Source: Betaproteobacteria bacterium (GTDB lineage Bacteria; Pseudomonadota; Gammaproteobacteria; Burkholderiales; Rhodocyclaceae). From it: 64,000 bases of DNA. This document shows, one piece after another, positions 53,427 through 64,000 of this stretch. The notes beneath the pieces are model-generated. The model did no database searches, had not been told where the DNA came from, and worked only from the letters and a program-made list of their open reading frames with translations. How positions within the stretch are numbered: position 1 is the stretch's first letter; each line of letters begins with the position of its first letter. The position numbers and the translations under genes were made by a program. The DNA lies in assembly GCA_020621865.1 (NCBI GenBank), contig JAHRYW010000003.1, positions 62,001 to 126,000 of the forward strand, in the 5' to 3' direction.

Positions 53427-53589
53427 GCGCGGCCGGGGACGGTTCGGCGAAGTGCCGGCGCTCGTGGTGCTCGCTCTGCTTGCCGGGGTTGAACTCGGAC
53501 ACCGGGCGGTGATAGCCCATGACGCGGGTCCACACTTCGCAGCGCTGGCGCTGATGGTCGGGCAGAGGCGAAACTTTCGGTTCGGACAT
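53419..53589 (-). CDS. Separate glycyl-radical subunit of class III ribonucleotide reductase
   Basis: 56 residues: MSEPKVSPLPDHQRQRCEVW, then TRVMGYHRPVSEFNPGKQSE. RVMGY with Gly25, followed by RPVxxxNxGKQ, is the glycyl-radical tail normally found at the C-terminus of NrdD. Here it is its own gene, with AAGGAG 6 bases before the ATG and a 28-base gap after the nrdD stop, in a different frame. It must dock with NrdD and be activated by NrdG. Too short to fold as an enzyme alone. A frameshifted or split full-length nrdD is the alternative, but the dedicated ribosome binding site argues for a true small subunit. Confidence 0.88.
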   Translation of the reverse strand: MSEPKVSPLPDHQRQRCEVWTRVMGYHRPVSEFNPGKQSEHHERRHFAEPSPAAHA

Positions 53590-53617
53590 CATGATCTCCT
53601 TGCGGGTGGGTAAAAAA

Positions 53618-55749
53618 TCAGTGGGGGGCGGCTTGGCCGGCGAGGATTTCGTCGTCGCATTTCGGGCAGAACTCGTGCTCGCCGGCCAGGTAGCCGTGCC
53701 TCGGACAGATCGAGAAGGTCGGCGTGATCGTGATGTAGGGCAGCCGGAAGCGCGACAGCGCGGTTTGCACCAGTTGCCGGCAGGCGGCCGGGCTGGAAAT
53801 GCGTTCGCGCATGTAGAGGTGCAGCACGGTGCCACCGGTATAGCGGGTCTGCAGTTCGTCCTGCCGGGTCAGCGCCTCGAACGGGTCGTCGGTGAAGCCG
53901 ACCGGCAGTTGCGACGAATTGGTGTAGTACGGCTTGTCCGCCGTGCCGGCCTGCAGAATCGCTGGCCAGCGCTTCCTGTCCTCCTTGGCGAAGCGGTAGG
54001 TCGTGCCTTCGGCCGGCGTTGCCTCCAGGTTGTAGAGGTTGCCGGTTTCTTCCTGGTAGTCGCGCATCTTGTCGCGCAGGCGGTCGAGCAGGCGCAGCGC
54101 CAGCGCGTGGCCCTCGGGGCTGGCGATGTCGGCGGCGCCGGCGGTGAAGTTGCGGATCATTTCGTTGATGCCGTTCACACCGATGGTCGAGAAATGATTG
54201 CGCAGCGTGCCGAGGTAGCGCCGGGTGTAGGGAAAGAGGCCGTCGTCCATCAGCCGCTGGACGACCTTGCGCTTGAGTTCCAGGCTGTCGCGGGCGATGT
54301 CGGCCAGCCGGTCGACGCGGGCCAGCAGGGCGGCCTCGTCGCCGGCATGCAGGTAGCCCAGCCGCGCGCAGTTAATGGTCACGACGCCGATCGAGCCGGT
54401 CTGCTCGGCCGAGCCGAACAGGCCGTTGCCCCGCTTCAGCAGTTCGCGCAGATCGAGCTGCAGGCGGCAGCACATCGAACGCACGTGGTTCGGCTGCATG
54501 TCGGAGTTCAGGAAATTCTGGAGATACGGCAGGCCGTACTTGGCGGTCATCGCGAACAGCCGTTCGGCGTTGGCCGACTCCCACGGGAAATCCCCGGTGA
54601 TGTTGTAGGTCGGGATCGGGAAGGTGAAGGCCCTGCCCCGTCGGTCGCCGGCGCTCATCACCTCGATGTAGGCGCGGTTGATCAGGTCCATCTCGGCCTG
54701 CAGGTCGCCGTAGGCGAAAGGCATCTCGACGCCGCCGATGACCGGCACCTGGTCGCGCAGGTCGGCCGGGCAGACCCAGTCGAAGGTCAGGTTGGTGAAC
54801 GGCGTCTGCGTCCCCCAGCGCGACGGCACGTTGAGGTTGTGGATGAATTCCTGCATGCCCTGGCGCACCTGCTCGTAGCTCAGGCCGTCCTGCCTGACGA
54901 AAGGCGCCAGGTAGGTGTCGAAGGAGCTGAAGGCCTGGGCGCCGGCCCATTCGTTCTGCAGGGTGCCGAGGAAATTGACCATCTGGCCCAGCGCGCTGGA
55001 GAAGTGTTTGGGCGGATCAGCTTCCGGCTTGCCGGGCACGCCGTTGAAGCCTTCGAACAGCACCTGGCGCAGCGACCAGCCGGCGCAGTAGCCAGACAGC
55101 ATGTCGAGATCGTGGATGTGGAGGTCGGCATCGCGGTGCGCCTGGCCGATTTCCGGCGGGTAGACGTGCGACAGCCAGTAGTTGGCGATGACCTTGCCGG
55201 AAACGTTGAGGATCAGCCCGCCCAGCGAATAGCCCTGGTTGGCGTTGGCGCGCACGCGCCAGTCGGCGCGGTCGACGTACTCGTCGATGGCGGCGGCGAC
55301 ATCGACCAGGGTCTTGCGGTCCTCGCGCAGGCGGCGGTGCTGGTCGCGGTAGGCGACGTAGGCGCGGAAAGTGGCCAGGTGGTTGGCGTCGACCAGGGTC
55401 TTTTCGACGATGTCCTGGACCTGCTCGACGCTGGGCGCCGAATTTCCGTAGCGATGGCGAATGAATTTCAGCACGCGAGCGGTCAGCAACTGCGCCTCCT
55501 CGGCATCGAATTCACCGCTGGCGGCACCGGCGCGGGCCAGCGCCGAGGCGATGCGCTCGGCCTCGAACGGCACATCGACGCCGTCGCGACGGACGATGCG
55601 GCCGGGCAAGGCCGGTGAGGCGGTAGCGGCGGATTGCGAATTTGGCTCAAATTTCCGGCTTACCGCGCCCCGCAGGAAGTCCCCTTGGGGGATAGCATTT
55701 GGCGTCGGCACGACGGATGGCTGGATCGGGTCGTCAAAATGCGGCGCAC

Positions 55750-55753
<4 letters not shown>
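53618..55753 (-). CDS. nrdD: Class III (anaerobic) ribonucleotide reductase catalytic subunit lacking the glycyl-radical tail
   Basis: 711 residues from ATG 55751-55753, overlapping the nrdA stop as ATGA. An N-terminal ATP cone (GRIVRRDGVDVPFEAERIASALARA) is followed by the NrdD core: ADLHIHDLDMLSGYCAGWSL, NLNVPSRWGTQTPFTNLTFDW, PIPTYNITGDFPWES, MCCRLQLDL, TINCARLGY, FSTIGVNGINEM. The C-terminus keeps the zinc-type Cys pairs ICPRHGYL and FCPKC but ends at AGQAAPH, before any RVxGY glycyl-radical motif; that motif is in the next gene. Residues about 17-39 come from a long-form repeat. Confidence 0.92.
55634..55702 (-). repeat. Dispersed repeat, long form, inside the 5' end of nrdD
   Basis: Minus-strand reading: CCAAATGCTATCCCCCAAGG, GGACTTCCTGCGGGGCGCGG, TAAGCCGGAAATTTGAGCC, AAATTCGC. 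Compared with the short form, a block with CCCCAAGGGG and CTGCGGGGCG is inserted between GCTA and CGGT. It is read as NAIPQGDFLRGAVSRKF. Confidence 0.9.
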
Positions 55754-58542
<2,789 letters not shown>

Positions 58543-58544
58543 GG

Positions 58545-58574
58545 CGATTCTCCGTATCGGGGGGCGGAGAATCG
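58545..58574 (-). promoter_or_regulatory. Hairpin covering the nrdA ribosome binding site
   Basis: In the mRNA the arms CGATTCTCCG and CGGAGAATCG form a perfect 10-bp stem around a CCCCCCGATA loop. The right arm holds the GGAG ribosome binding site, and the stem ends 2 bases before the TTG start codon. It is a likely expression platform of the cobalamin riboswitch upstream, acting on translation. Confidence 0.8.
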
Positions 58575-58724
58575 ACGCTGCGGCCAGCCGGAAATCGACG
58601 CGCCAAACCGCCGCCGCGGGTCGCAACCCGTGGTCGAATCGGCCAGACGAACGAACGATAAGCAAGACACGCGAAACCTCTCGTCAGGGACACCCCGCCC
58701 CAAAACCATGAAAGAAAGTTCGTC

Positions 58725-58893
58725 GCGGCAGGTCTCCTGGCTCTCGGTTCAACGCGCTTCACCTGCCTTCCCGGACGCATCCAGTGACATGTGTTGGCGA
58801 AGCGCTCGCCGATTACAGTTGCGGGGGCAGCCCCGGATTTCGAACCTTGCGGTCCGGCACCGGATTCCCGTTTTAATCCCCAGAGGGGAACCA
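58725..58893 (-). ncRNA. Cobalamin (B12) riboswitch upstream of nrdA
   Basis: Read on the minus strand, the conserved blocks occur in order: GGGAATCCGGTGCCGGACCG, CTGCCCCCGCAACTGTAATC, CACTGG then CCGGGAAGGC, and the B12 box AGCCAGGAGACCTGCC (58727-58742). This is the standard cobalamin riboswitch. It precedes a B12-independent reductase operon: such leaders shut off class I/III enzymes when B12 allows use of a class II (NrdJ) enzyme. About 180 bases of leader separate it from nrdA. Confidence 0.95.
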
Positions 58894-58905
58894 TCAACGG
58901 GGTGG

Positions 58906-58960
58906 AGTCTAGCCAAGCCGCTCAGGGCATGTCAAGACAATAAACCACTAGATATAGTAG
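58906..58960 (-). promoter_or_regulatory. nrd promoter with NrdR-like box
   Basis: On the minus strand TTGACA (58930-58935) and TAGACT (58906-58911) are spaced by 18 bases, a good sigma-70 promoter, putting transcription start just before the riboswitch. Directly upstream, CTACTATATCTAGTGG (58945-58960) resembles the NrdR operator (consensus near CACTATATATAGTG). Only one such box is clear, while NrdR usually uses two. Confidence 0.7.
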
Positions 58961-58991
58961 CTCTTGCAAAAACCAGAACTAAATAAGGGAT

Positions 58992-59351
58992 TCAGTTGCG
59001 AACCACGTGCAGCGTCGGCGGGTGTGGTGCCGTCGCCTGCTCGTCCAGTTTTGCCTGGGCGAGTTGCAGGGTCACCATGTCCATCCGGCTGGTGTGGATC
59101 GAATCGCGGATCACGGCGGCGACGATTTCGGCCACCGTCACATCGCAGCCGGTATCGACGAAGTGCTTGAAATAAATCAGCGTGATCCGCGCCCAGGCCG
59201 CCGGGCTGATCTGCTCGATGAACTCGTTGCGGAAGCTGCGCTGCGCGTTGTCCAGGCATTCATCGACCAGCCGGACGACATCCTCGCCCAGTTGCGGCAC
59301 CAGCAGCGCCAGGTTGGCGCAGGTCTGCTCTCTCAGATGATCAAGGTTCAT
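58992..59351 (-). CDS. 119-residue hypothetical protein
   Basis: MNLDHLREQTCANLALLVPQ, a largely helical protein with a hydrophobic-patterned middle (WARITLIYFKHFVDTGCDVTVAEIVAAVIRDSI) but no membrane segment or signal peptide. Not recognised. It stands between the PAS-GGDEF-EAL gene and the nrd promoter on the same strand, without overlap. Confidence 0.65.
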   Translation of the reverse strand: MNLDHLREQTCANLALLVPQLGEDVVRLVDECLDNAQRSFRNEFIEQISPAAWARITLIYFKHFVDTGCDVTVAEIVAAVIRDSIHTSRMDMVTLQLAQAKLDEQATAPHPPTLHVVRN

Positions 59352-59439
59352 GCTTCCCTCCCCAATTGAAGCACACGAGCAGTGGACACATCACCACGCC
59401 GCAAGTTCTGCGCGCATGAGCAACCGGAGGCGCCGACGC

Positions 59440-61779
59440 CTATTTTTTTGCGGCGCTCAGCGGTATCAGGCGGGCTGAATGGCAGTGCGATTTTTCCAGA
59501 TAACTCTCGAACTGCTCGATCGGCAATGGCGGCGAATAGAGGTAGCCCTGATGCGCCCGGCACCCCTGGGCGGTGAGGAAATCGCGCTGCCCCTCGGTCT
59601 CGACGCCTTCGGCAATGACATCCAGCCCCAGCGCCTTGGCCAGCGCGACGATAGTCCGGGCAATCGAGGCGTCGTTGGGATCGATCAGCACATCGCGCAC
59701 GAAGGAGCGGTCGATCTTTAGCTGATCGAGCGGCAGGCGCTTCAGATAGGCCAGCGACGAGTAGCCAGTCCCGAAATCGTCGAGCGAGAAGCCGACGCCG
59801 GCATTCTTCAGCGCATTCATCTTGGCGATGATGTCTTCGATATCCTCGAGCAGCATGCTCTCGGTCAATTCCAGCTTGAGGCGGGCCGGGTCAGCGCCAT
59901 GCTTCCGGATGGCCGTCTTGACCTGGTCGACAAAATCGATGCAGCGGAACTGGCTGGCGCTGACATTGACCGCCATCGTCAATTGCGCCGTTTTCCAGTT
60001 GCCCGACCATTGCGCCAATTGGCGGCAAGCCGTTTCGAGCACCCAATTGCCGAGCTGGTCGATCAGCCCGCACTCCTCCGCCACAGGGATGAATTCGTCC
60101 GGTCGGATCATGCCACGCTCCGGGTCCTGCCAGCGGATCAGCGCCTCGACGCCGAAGATAGCCCCGTCGCTGCCGACCTGCGGCTGGTAATGCAGGCAGA
60201 ACTGCCCGGCCTCGATCGCACGGCGCAACCGCGCTTCGATCTGGGCCTTGCGGGTGACTTCGGCCTGCATTTCCGGGCTGAAGAAACACAGGGTATTGCG
60301 CCCCGATCCCTTGGCCCGATACATGGCCAGATCGGCCTGTTTCAGCAGTTCGTCCACGCCGATGGCGTTACCCTGGAACAAGCTGATGCCGATACTGACG
60401 GCGCCGTGGTAGCTTTGATTCTGCTCCAGACCGTTGGACAGCAGTTTCAGGTTGAACGGCCGTTCGACGGCGGCCAGTATTTTGGCGGCCACATGTTCGA
60501 CCTGGCGTGCCGCCGGCGGGAAATCGCCCAAACCTTCCAGCAGAATCACGAACTCGTCGCCACCCAGCCGGGCGACACTGTCACTGGCCCGCACGCAATC
60601 CCGCAGGCGCCGGCTGACCTCGACCAGGAAGCGGTCGCCGATGTCGTGGCCCAGCGTATCGTTGAGCGCCTTGAAATTATCGAGATCGAGCAGCATCACG
60701 GCCCCCGACTTACGATTGCGGGCGCTGTTGACCAGGGCCTGCTGGATGCGGTCGGTCAGCAGGCTGCGGTTGAGCAGGCCGGTCAGGTGATCGAAAAACG
60801 CTAGCCGTTCGATGCGGTGCTCGGATTTCTTGCGCTCGGTGATATCGACGTGGGTGGCGATGAAATGCGTGGTCGTTCCGTCTTCACCGGTGACCGCCGA
60901 AACAATCATCCACTTCGGATAAATCTCGCCGTTCTTGCGCCGGTCCCAGACCTCGCCCTGCCAACTGCCTTCGGCCAGCAGGCGGCGCCACATCTCGCGG
61001 TAAAACTCGTCATCGTGCCGTCCCGACTTGAACATTCGCGGCGTGTTGCCGATGCATTCCTCGGCGGTGTAGCCGGTGCATTGGGTAAACGCCGAATTGA
61101 CCCGCAGGATGATCCCGTTGGCGTCGGTGATGACCATCGACTCATGCGACTGAAAAGCGGCGGCGGCAATGCGCAATTCGGTTTCGACGCGGTGGCGCTC
61201 GGTAATGTCCCGGAAGCACCAGACCCGCCCGGCAATCTGGCCGTCCAGCCAGCGCGGCTGCGAATAGCGCTCGAACACCCGGCCGTCCGCGAACTCCAGC
61301 AAGTCGAAGCTCTGCTCTTCCGACTTGCTGATCCGCTCGCCCTCGGAAAGAAAGCGCAAGGGGTTGGCCAACTGCCGGGCGGCGGCCTCGACCAGCAGAC
61401 GGTCGTCGCCGGCCGCCAGCACCTCCGGCGAAACCTTCCACATCTCGATGTAACGGTCGTTGTAGCTCTCGATCTTGCGGTCTTCGCCGACCACCAGGAT
61501 GCCGTCGGTGGTCGAGTTGAGCGTCGCCACGAAGGTGGACAAGGATTTCTCCAGCCGCTTCTCGGCTTCCTTGCGCTCGGCCAGTTCGGCCCGCAGCAGA
61601 CGATTTTGCTCGCCCATTTCGTCCGAGACGATCTCCAGTGAACGCTCCAGCATGCCCCGGTCCACGTCGCCCTGCTCGTAGGTCTGGTTGATCGCCTCGA
61701 ACAACGGCCGCAACGACTCCGGCAAGTTATTGCCTTCGCCGTAAAGCCGGTCGATTTGGCGTTTCAGAAGGCGGTGCAT
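59440..61779 (-). CDS. PAS-PAS-GGDEF-EAL protein (c-di-GMP turnover)
   Basis: 779 residues, no membrane segments. N-terminal coiled coil (RAELAERKEAEKRLEKS), two PAS domains (STTDGILVVGEDRKIESYN; MVITDANGIILRVNSAF...GYTAEECIG), then GGDEF with an intact SVARLGGDEFVILLEG. The EAL domain is also apparently intact: GVEALIRWQDPERG, LELTESMLLED, DDFGTGYSSLAYLKRLPLDQLKIDRSF, VIAEGVET. It may make and/or break c-di-GMP. It starts 3 bases after the FIST gene stop, so the FIST protein is its likely sensor partner. Confidence 0.95.
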   Translation of the reverse strand: MHRLLKRQIDRLYGEGNNLPESLRPLFEAINQTYEQGDVDRGMLERSLEIVSDEMGEQNRLLRAELAERKEAEKRLEKSLSTFVATLNSTTDGILVVGEDRKIESYNDRYIEMWKVSPEVLAAGDDRLLVEAAARQLANPLRFLSEGERISKSEEQSFDLLEFADGRVFERYSQPRWLDGQIAGRVWCFRDITERHRVETELRIAAAAFQSHESMVITDANGIILRVNSAFTQCTGYTAEECIGNTPRMFKSGRHDDEFYREMWRRLLAEGSWQGEVWDRRKNGEIYPKWMIVSAVTGEDGTTTHFIATHVDITERKKSEHRIERLAFFDHLTGLLNRSLLTDRIQQALVNSARNRKSGAVMLLDLDNFKALNDTLGHDIGDRFLVEVSRRLRDCVRASDSVARLGGDEFVILLEGLGDFPPAARQVEHVAAKILAAVERPFNLKLLSNGLEQNQSYHGAVSIGISLFQGNAIGVDELLKQADLAMYRAKGSGRNTLCFFSPEMQAEVTRKAQIEARLRRAIEAGQFCLHYQPQVGSDGAIFGVEALIRWQDPERGMIRPDEFIPVAEECGLIDQLGNWVLETACRQLAQWSGNWKTAQLTMAVNVSASQFRCIDFVDQVKTAIRKHGADPARLKLELTESMLLEDIEDIIAKMNALKNAGVGFSLDDFGTGYSSLAYLKRLPLDQLKIDRSFVRDVLIDPNDASIARTIVALAKALGLDVIAEGVETEGQRDFLTAQGCRAHQGYLYSPPLPIEQFESYLEKSHCHSARLIPLSAAKK

Positions 61780-61782
61780 GGA

Positions 61783-62907
61783 TTAATACTCACCTAGCGT
61801 CGTGATGCTCATCGTCTGGTTGTGCAGCTGACAGGGCGTGCCGCTGTGATGCGGAGATATCTCGCCATAGGAATAGAAACCTGCAAACGGCAACTGGTTC
61901 CCCAATATCTGGCGGATGCCCAGCACCTCCTCGTCGATGCGCTGCTTGAGGACCAGTTTGCGCCCGACGCAACTGATCAGCAGCGCGAATTGCGCCGCCC
62001 GGCCGCCCTGCCCCTGCAAGGAAACCTCGGCGGCAGCGACCGCGCCGTCAACCAGGCGATCGAAATTGGCCTTCATCAGCCGGGCATGCCGCCCTTCCGG
62101 CATGTCGCCGGCGAAGGTCAGGCTCTGCTCGGCCTCATTGACGCCGAGGATGGTGCGCACCACGCCGCCGTTTTCCGAACGCAGCAGCAAGGGGAAAAGC
62201 AGCCCAGTAGCCGGCAATCCCGCCGCGTGCTCGCCCAGGTAGCGCTTGTAGAGTTCCAGCGCCGGCTTGCCGTCGAGATCGAACAACACGTTGCCGGCCG
62301 AACGCGTGATCAGGCGTTCCGGGCCGAAAGTATCCCAGCCGCCGACCGAGCCGTAACCAACGGCCAGCCGCGACCCGTAAAAACCGACCGCAACCAGCGT
62401 CCTTTCGCGGGCCGGCACATCGGCAAAAACCAGCGTGCGCTGAAAACGTTCGCCATCGCCCGCCAGACCGCCGGTCAGCTCGACGCCCGCCGGCAACTGG
62501 CTGCGAAAACCGCGCACCAGCTCGCTGCCGTTGACCGACAACCCGTCGGAAAAAACCAGCACATGGCTCAGGCCATCGCCGAGCAGTGCCTGGGCCATGG
62601 ACTGGCCGACCGAAAAGCTCTCGGCCATCTCGACGATCGTCGCCGTCGCCAGGCGCACGGCCGTGTGCTCGAAATGCAGTGCGCTGACGACCAGGGATTC
62701 ATCGCTGACCGAGCTGCCGTAAATTTCCCCGGCCCCCGAACAACCGACGATTGCCGCCCGCGGATAGGCCTGGCGCAGTGCCGCAAAGACTTCATCGCCG
62801 GCCAGCCGCGAAGTGTCGCCAAAGGCCAGCAGCAACTGAGCCTCAACCATTGGAGACTCGAACAACGGCAACTCGCCTGCCCGAAATATTGTCTGCTGAA
62901 TTCTCAT
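61783..62907 (-). CDS. FIST-domain sensor protein (NosP-like)
   Basis: 374 residues. FIST N block: AALRQAYPRAAIVGCSGAGEIYG and VLVFSDGLSVNGSELVRGF, ELTGGLAGDGERFQRTLVF; FIST C block: AVGYGSVGGWDTFGPERLITRS, ending FAGFYSYGEISPHHSGTPCQLHNQTMSI, a strongly conserved tail. Proteins of this type include the heme-containing NO sensor NosP. Coupled to a GGDEF-EAL gene, it probably controls c-di-GMP in response to NO or another small ligand; heme binding is inferred. Confidence 0.88.
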   Translation of the reverse strand: MRIQQTIFRAGELPLFESPMVEAQLLLAFGDTSRLAGDEVFAALRQAYPRAAIVGCSGAGEIYGSSVSDESLVVSALHFEHTAVRLATATIVEMAESFSVGQSMAQALLGDGLSHVLVFSDGLSVNGSELVRGFRSQLPAGVELTGGLAGDGERFQRTLVFADVPARERTLVAVGFYGSRLAVGYGSVGGWDTFGPERLITRSAGNVLFDLDGKPALELYKRYLGEHAAGLPATGLLFPLLLRSENGGVVRTILGVNEAEQSLTFAGDMPEGRHARLMKANFDRLVDGAVAAAEVSLQGQGGRAAQFALLISCVGRKLVLKQRIDEEVLGIRQILGNQLPFAGFYSYGEISPHHSGTPCQLHNQTMSITTLGEY

Positions 62908-62980
62908 GAATGCATCCCTAGCTACAACCCGGCGGCCGCAATCAGCCCACCCGTTCGTGCTGCTCCGACCAAAATTGATC

Positions 62981-62996
62981 TATTACGTTCGTAATA
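62981..62996. promoter_or_regulatory. Palindrome in the FIST operon promoter region
   Basis: TATTACG-TT-CGTAATA, a perfect 7-bp inverted repeat in an AT-rich 60-base stretch upstream of the FIST gene. It overlaps a second inverted repeat GTTC-N8-GAAC. Regulator unknown. Confidence 0.5.
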
Positions 62997-63085
62997 TTGA
63001 ACATATATAGATTTTATTACTTTTGCAATAATCAAAATCCCCCGAGCGGCGGCCATGCCTGGTCGGCTCGTGAGAAAATCGCCAC

Positions 63086-64000
63086 ATGCGTCCCCTAGCC
63101 TTTGTAGACCTCGAAACCACCGGCGCCACCGCCACCAGCGACCGCATCACCGAAATCGGCATCGTCGAAGTCGATGCCGACGGATCGGTGCGCGAATGGC
63201 AGCAACTGGTCAATCCCGGCACGCGGATACCGCCCTTCATCGAGCAGCTGACCGGCATCAGCAACGAGATGGTCGCCGACGCCCCGCCGTTTGAAGCCAT
63301 CGCCCGGGAAACCATGCAGCGCCTCGAAGGCCGGCTGTTCATCGCGCACAACGCCCGCTTCGACTACAGTTTTTTGAAGAATGAATTCAAGCGCCTGGGC
63401 ATCACCTTCCGCGCCTCGGTGCTGTGCACCGTCAAGCTGTCGCGCACGCTGTTTCCCGAACACCGGCGGCACAACCTGGACAGCCTGATCGAGCGCCACG
63501 AATTGCGCGCCGATGCCCGCCACCGGGCGCTGGCCGACGCCCAGCTGATATTTCAATTTTGGCAAAAAATTCATGCCGACCGTAGCATTGCCGACATCGA
63601 AGCCGCGCTGCAGGCCCAGAATGCCCACCCCAGCCTGCCGCCGCATCTCGACGCCAGCATCCTCGAAGACCTGCCCGAAGGCCCCGGCGTTTACCTCTTC
63701 TACGGCGAAAACAACCTGCCGCTCTACATCGGCAAGGCCAAGGACATCCGCCAGCGCGTCCTCTCGCACTTCGCCGGCGACCACAGCTCGGCCAAGGAAA
63801 TGGCCATCGCCCAGCAAGTCCGGCGCATCGACTGGATCGAAACCGCCGGCGAAATCGGTGCCCTGCTCAGGGAATCCGCGCTGGTCAAGGAACTGCTACC
63901 GACGCACAACCGCCTGCTACGCAAGAACGACGAAACCTGCACCTGGATGCTGATCGACGAAGGCGAAGGCTGGCTGCGCCCACAACTCGTGCTCGCCGCC
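63086..64000 (+). CDS. DnaQ-like exonuclease fused to GIY-YIG nuclease domain (partial)
   Basis: 305 codons are in the window; the gene runs off the end. Residues 1-170: 3'-5' exonuclease with FVDLETTGAT (DxE), IAHNARFDYSFL and HRALADAQ, the three metal-binding motifs. Residues about 190-290: GPGVYLFYGENNLPLYIGKAKDIRQRVLSHF, a GIY-YIG domain as in UvrC/Cho. This arrangement matches the DNA polymerase III epsilon-like/UvrC-like fusion known in many bacteria, probably a DNA repair nuclease. The linker FQFWQKIHADRSIA comes from a dispersed repeat copy antisense to the gene. Confidence 0.92.
   Translation, partial: MRPLAFVDLETTGATATSDRITEIGIVEVDADGSVREWQQLVNPGTRIPPFIEQLTGISNEMVADAPPFEAIARETMQRLEGRLFIAHNARFDYSFLKNEFKRLGITFRASVLCTVKLSRTLFPEHRRHNLDSLIERHELRADARHRALADAQLIFQFWQKIHADRSIADIEAALQAQNAHPSLPPHLDASILEDLPEGPGVYLFYGENNLPLYIGKAKDIRQRVLSHFAGDHSSAKEMAIAQQVRRIDWIETAGEIGALLRESALVKELLPTHNRLLRKNDETCTWMLIDEGEGWLRPQLVLAA
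63550..63592 (-). repeat. Dispersed GCTACGGT repeat inside the exonuclease/GIY-YIG gene
   Basis: Minus-strand reading: GGCAATGCTACGGTCGGCATG, AATTTTTTGCCAAAATTGAAAT. Short form in the linker between the two nuclease domains, antisense to the gene. Confidence 0.88.

Overview
The window is high-GC proteobacterial DNA. Its gene content (clade I nitrous oxide reductase cluster, ImuA/ImuB/DnaE2 mutasome, DUF2917 protein next to a MocR regulator, class I and III ribonucleotide reductases, abundant c-di-GMP and chemoreceptor genes) suggests a denitrifying, facultatively anaerobic betaproteobacterium, most likely of the Rhodocyclales (Dechloromonas/Azonexus-like). That placement is inferred from gene content and protein style; no database search was run.

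Layout. 1-6.3 kb: end of nosZ, then nosR-nosD-nosF-nosY-nosL and a small cytochrome c, i.e. the last step of denitrification with its electron supply and copper-site maturation. 6.5-13.3 kb (minus strand): a LexA-controlled SOS mutagenesis operon lexA-imuA-imuB-(alpha/beta hydrolase)-dnaE2. 13.3-24.1 kb: a soluble zinc-binding chemoreceptor, dGTPase, thioesterase, ETF-ubiquinone oxidoreductase, fabI, ppiD, a MocR regulator divergent from a DUF2917 gene, a second SOS box between two tiny genes, and a secreted rhodanese. 24.4-31.3 kb: macrodomain protein, stand-alone CZB protein, membrane-anchored TIR protein, purL. 31.4-42 kb: remnant of a GGDEF gene, hybrid histidine kinase with a periplasmic binding protein, DUF4202 gene, a rhodanese/GST gene trio, a three-domain methionine sulfoxide reductase and a PQQ dehydrogenase. 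42-51 kb: LeuE-type exporter, rhodanese, two paralogous LysR genes flanking gdhA-ydcH-crp, rnk, a short phasin-like gene, and an arginase-ornithine aminotransferase fusion. 51-59 kb (minus): a ribonucleotide reductase operon nrdA-nrdD-(separate glycyl-radical subunit)-nrdG-nrdB-acetyltransferase behind a NrdR-like box, a cobalamin riboswitch and a hairpin that buries the nrdA ribosome binding site. 59-64 kb: PAS-GGDEF-EAL protein with a FIST-domain sensor, then an exonuclease/GIY-YIG protein running off the end.

The strongest undescribed-looking signal is a dispersed short repeat of about 40 bp (core GCTACGGTCGGCC, then an A-rich stretch and a GGCCAAAAT-like block), with a longer form carrying a C-rich/G-rich hairpin between GCTA and CGGT. 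I find twelve convincing copies. Five are intergenic, three of these sitting at or just after stop codons. Seven lie inside reading frames without breaking them, all in DNA-synthesis genes (dnaE2 twice, imuB, nrdA, nrdD, nrdB, and the exonuclease gene). In nrdA and nrdD the long form is read in the same frame and gives the same 11-residue peptide to two different proteins.

The second highlight is the ribonucleotide reductase operon: oxygen-requiring class I and oxygen-sensitive class III enzymes share one B12-sensing leader, and the class III enzyme is split so that the glycyl-radical tail is a 56-residue protein of its own.
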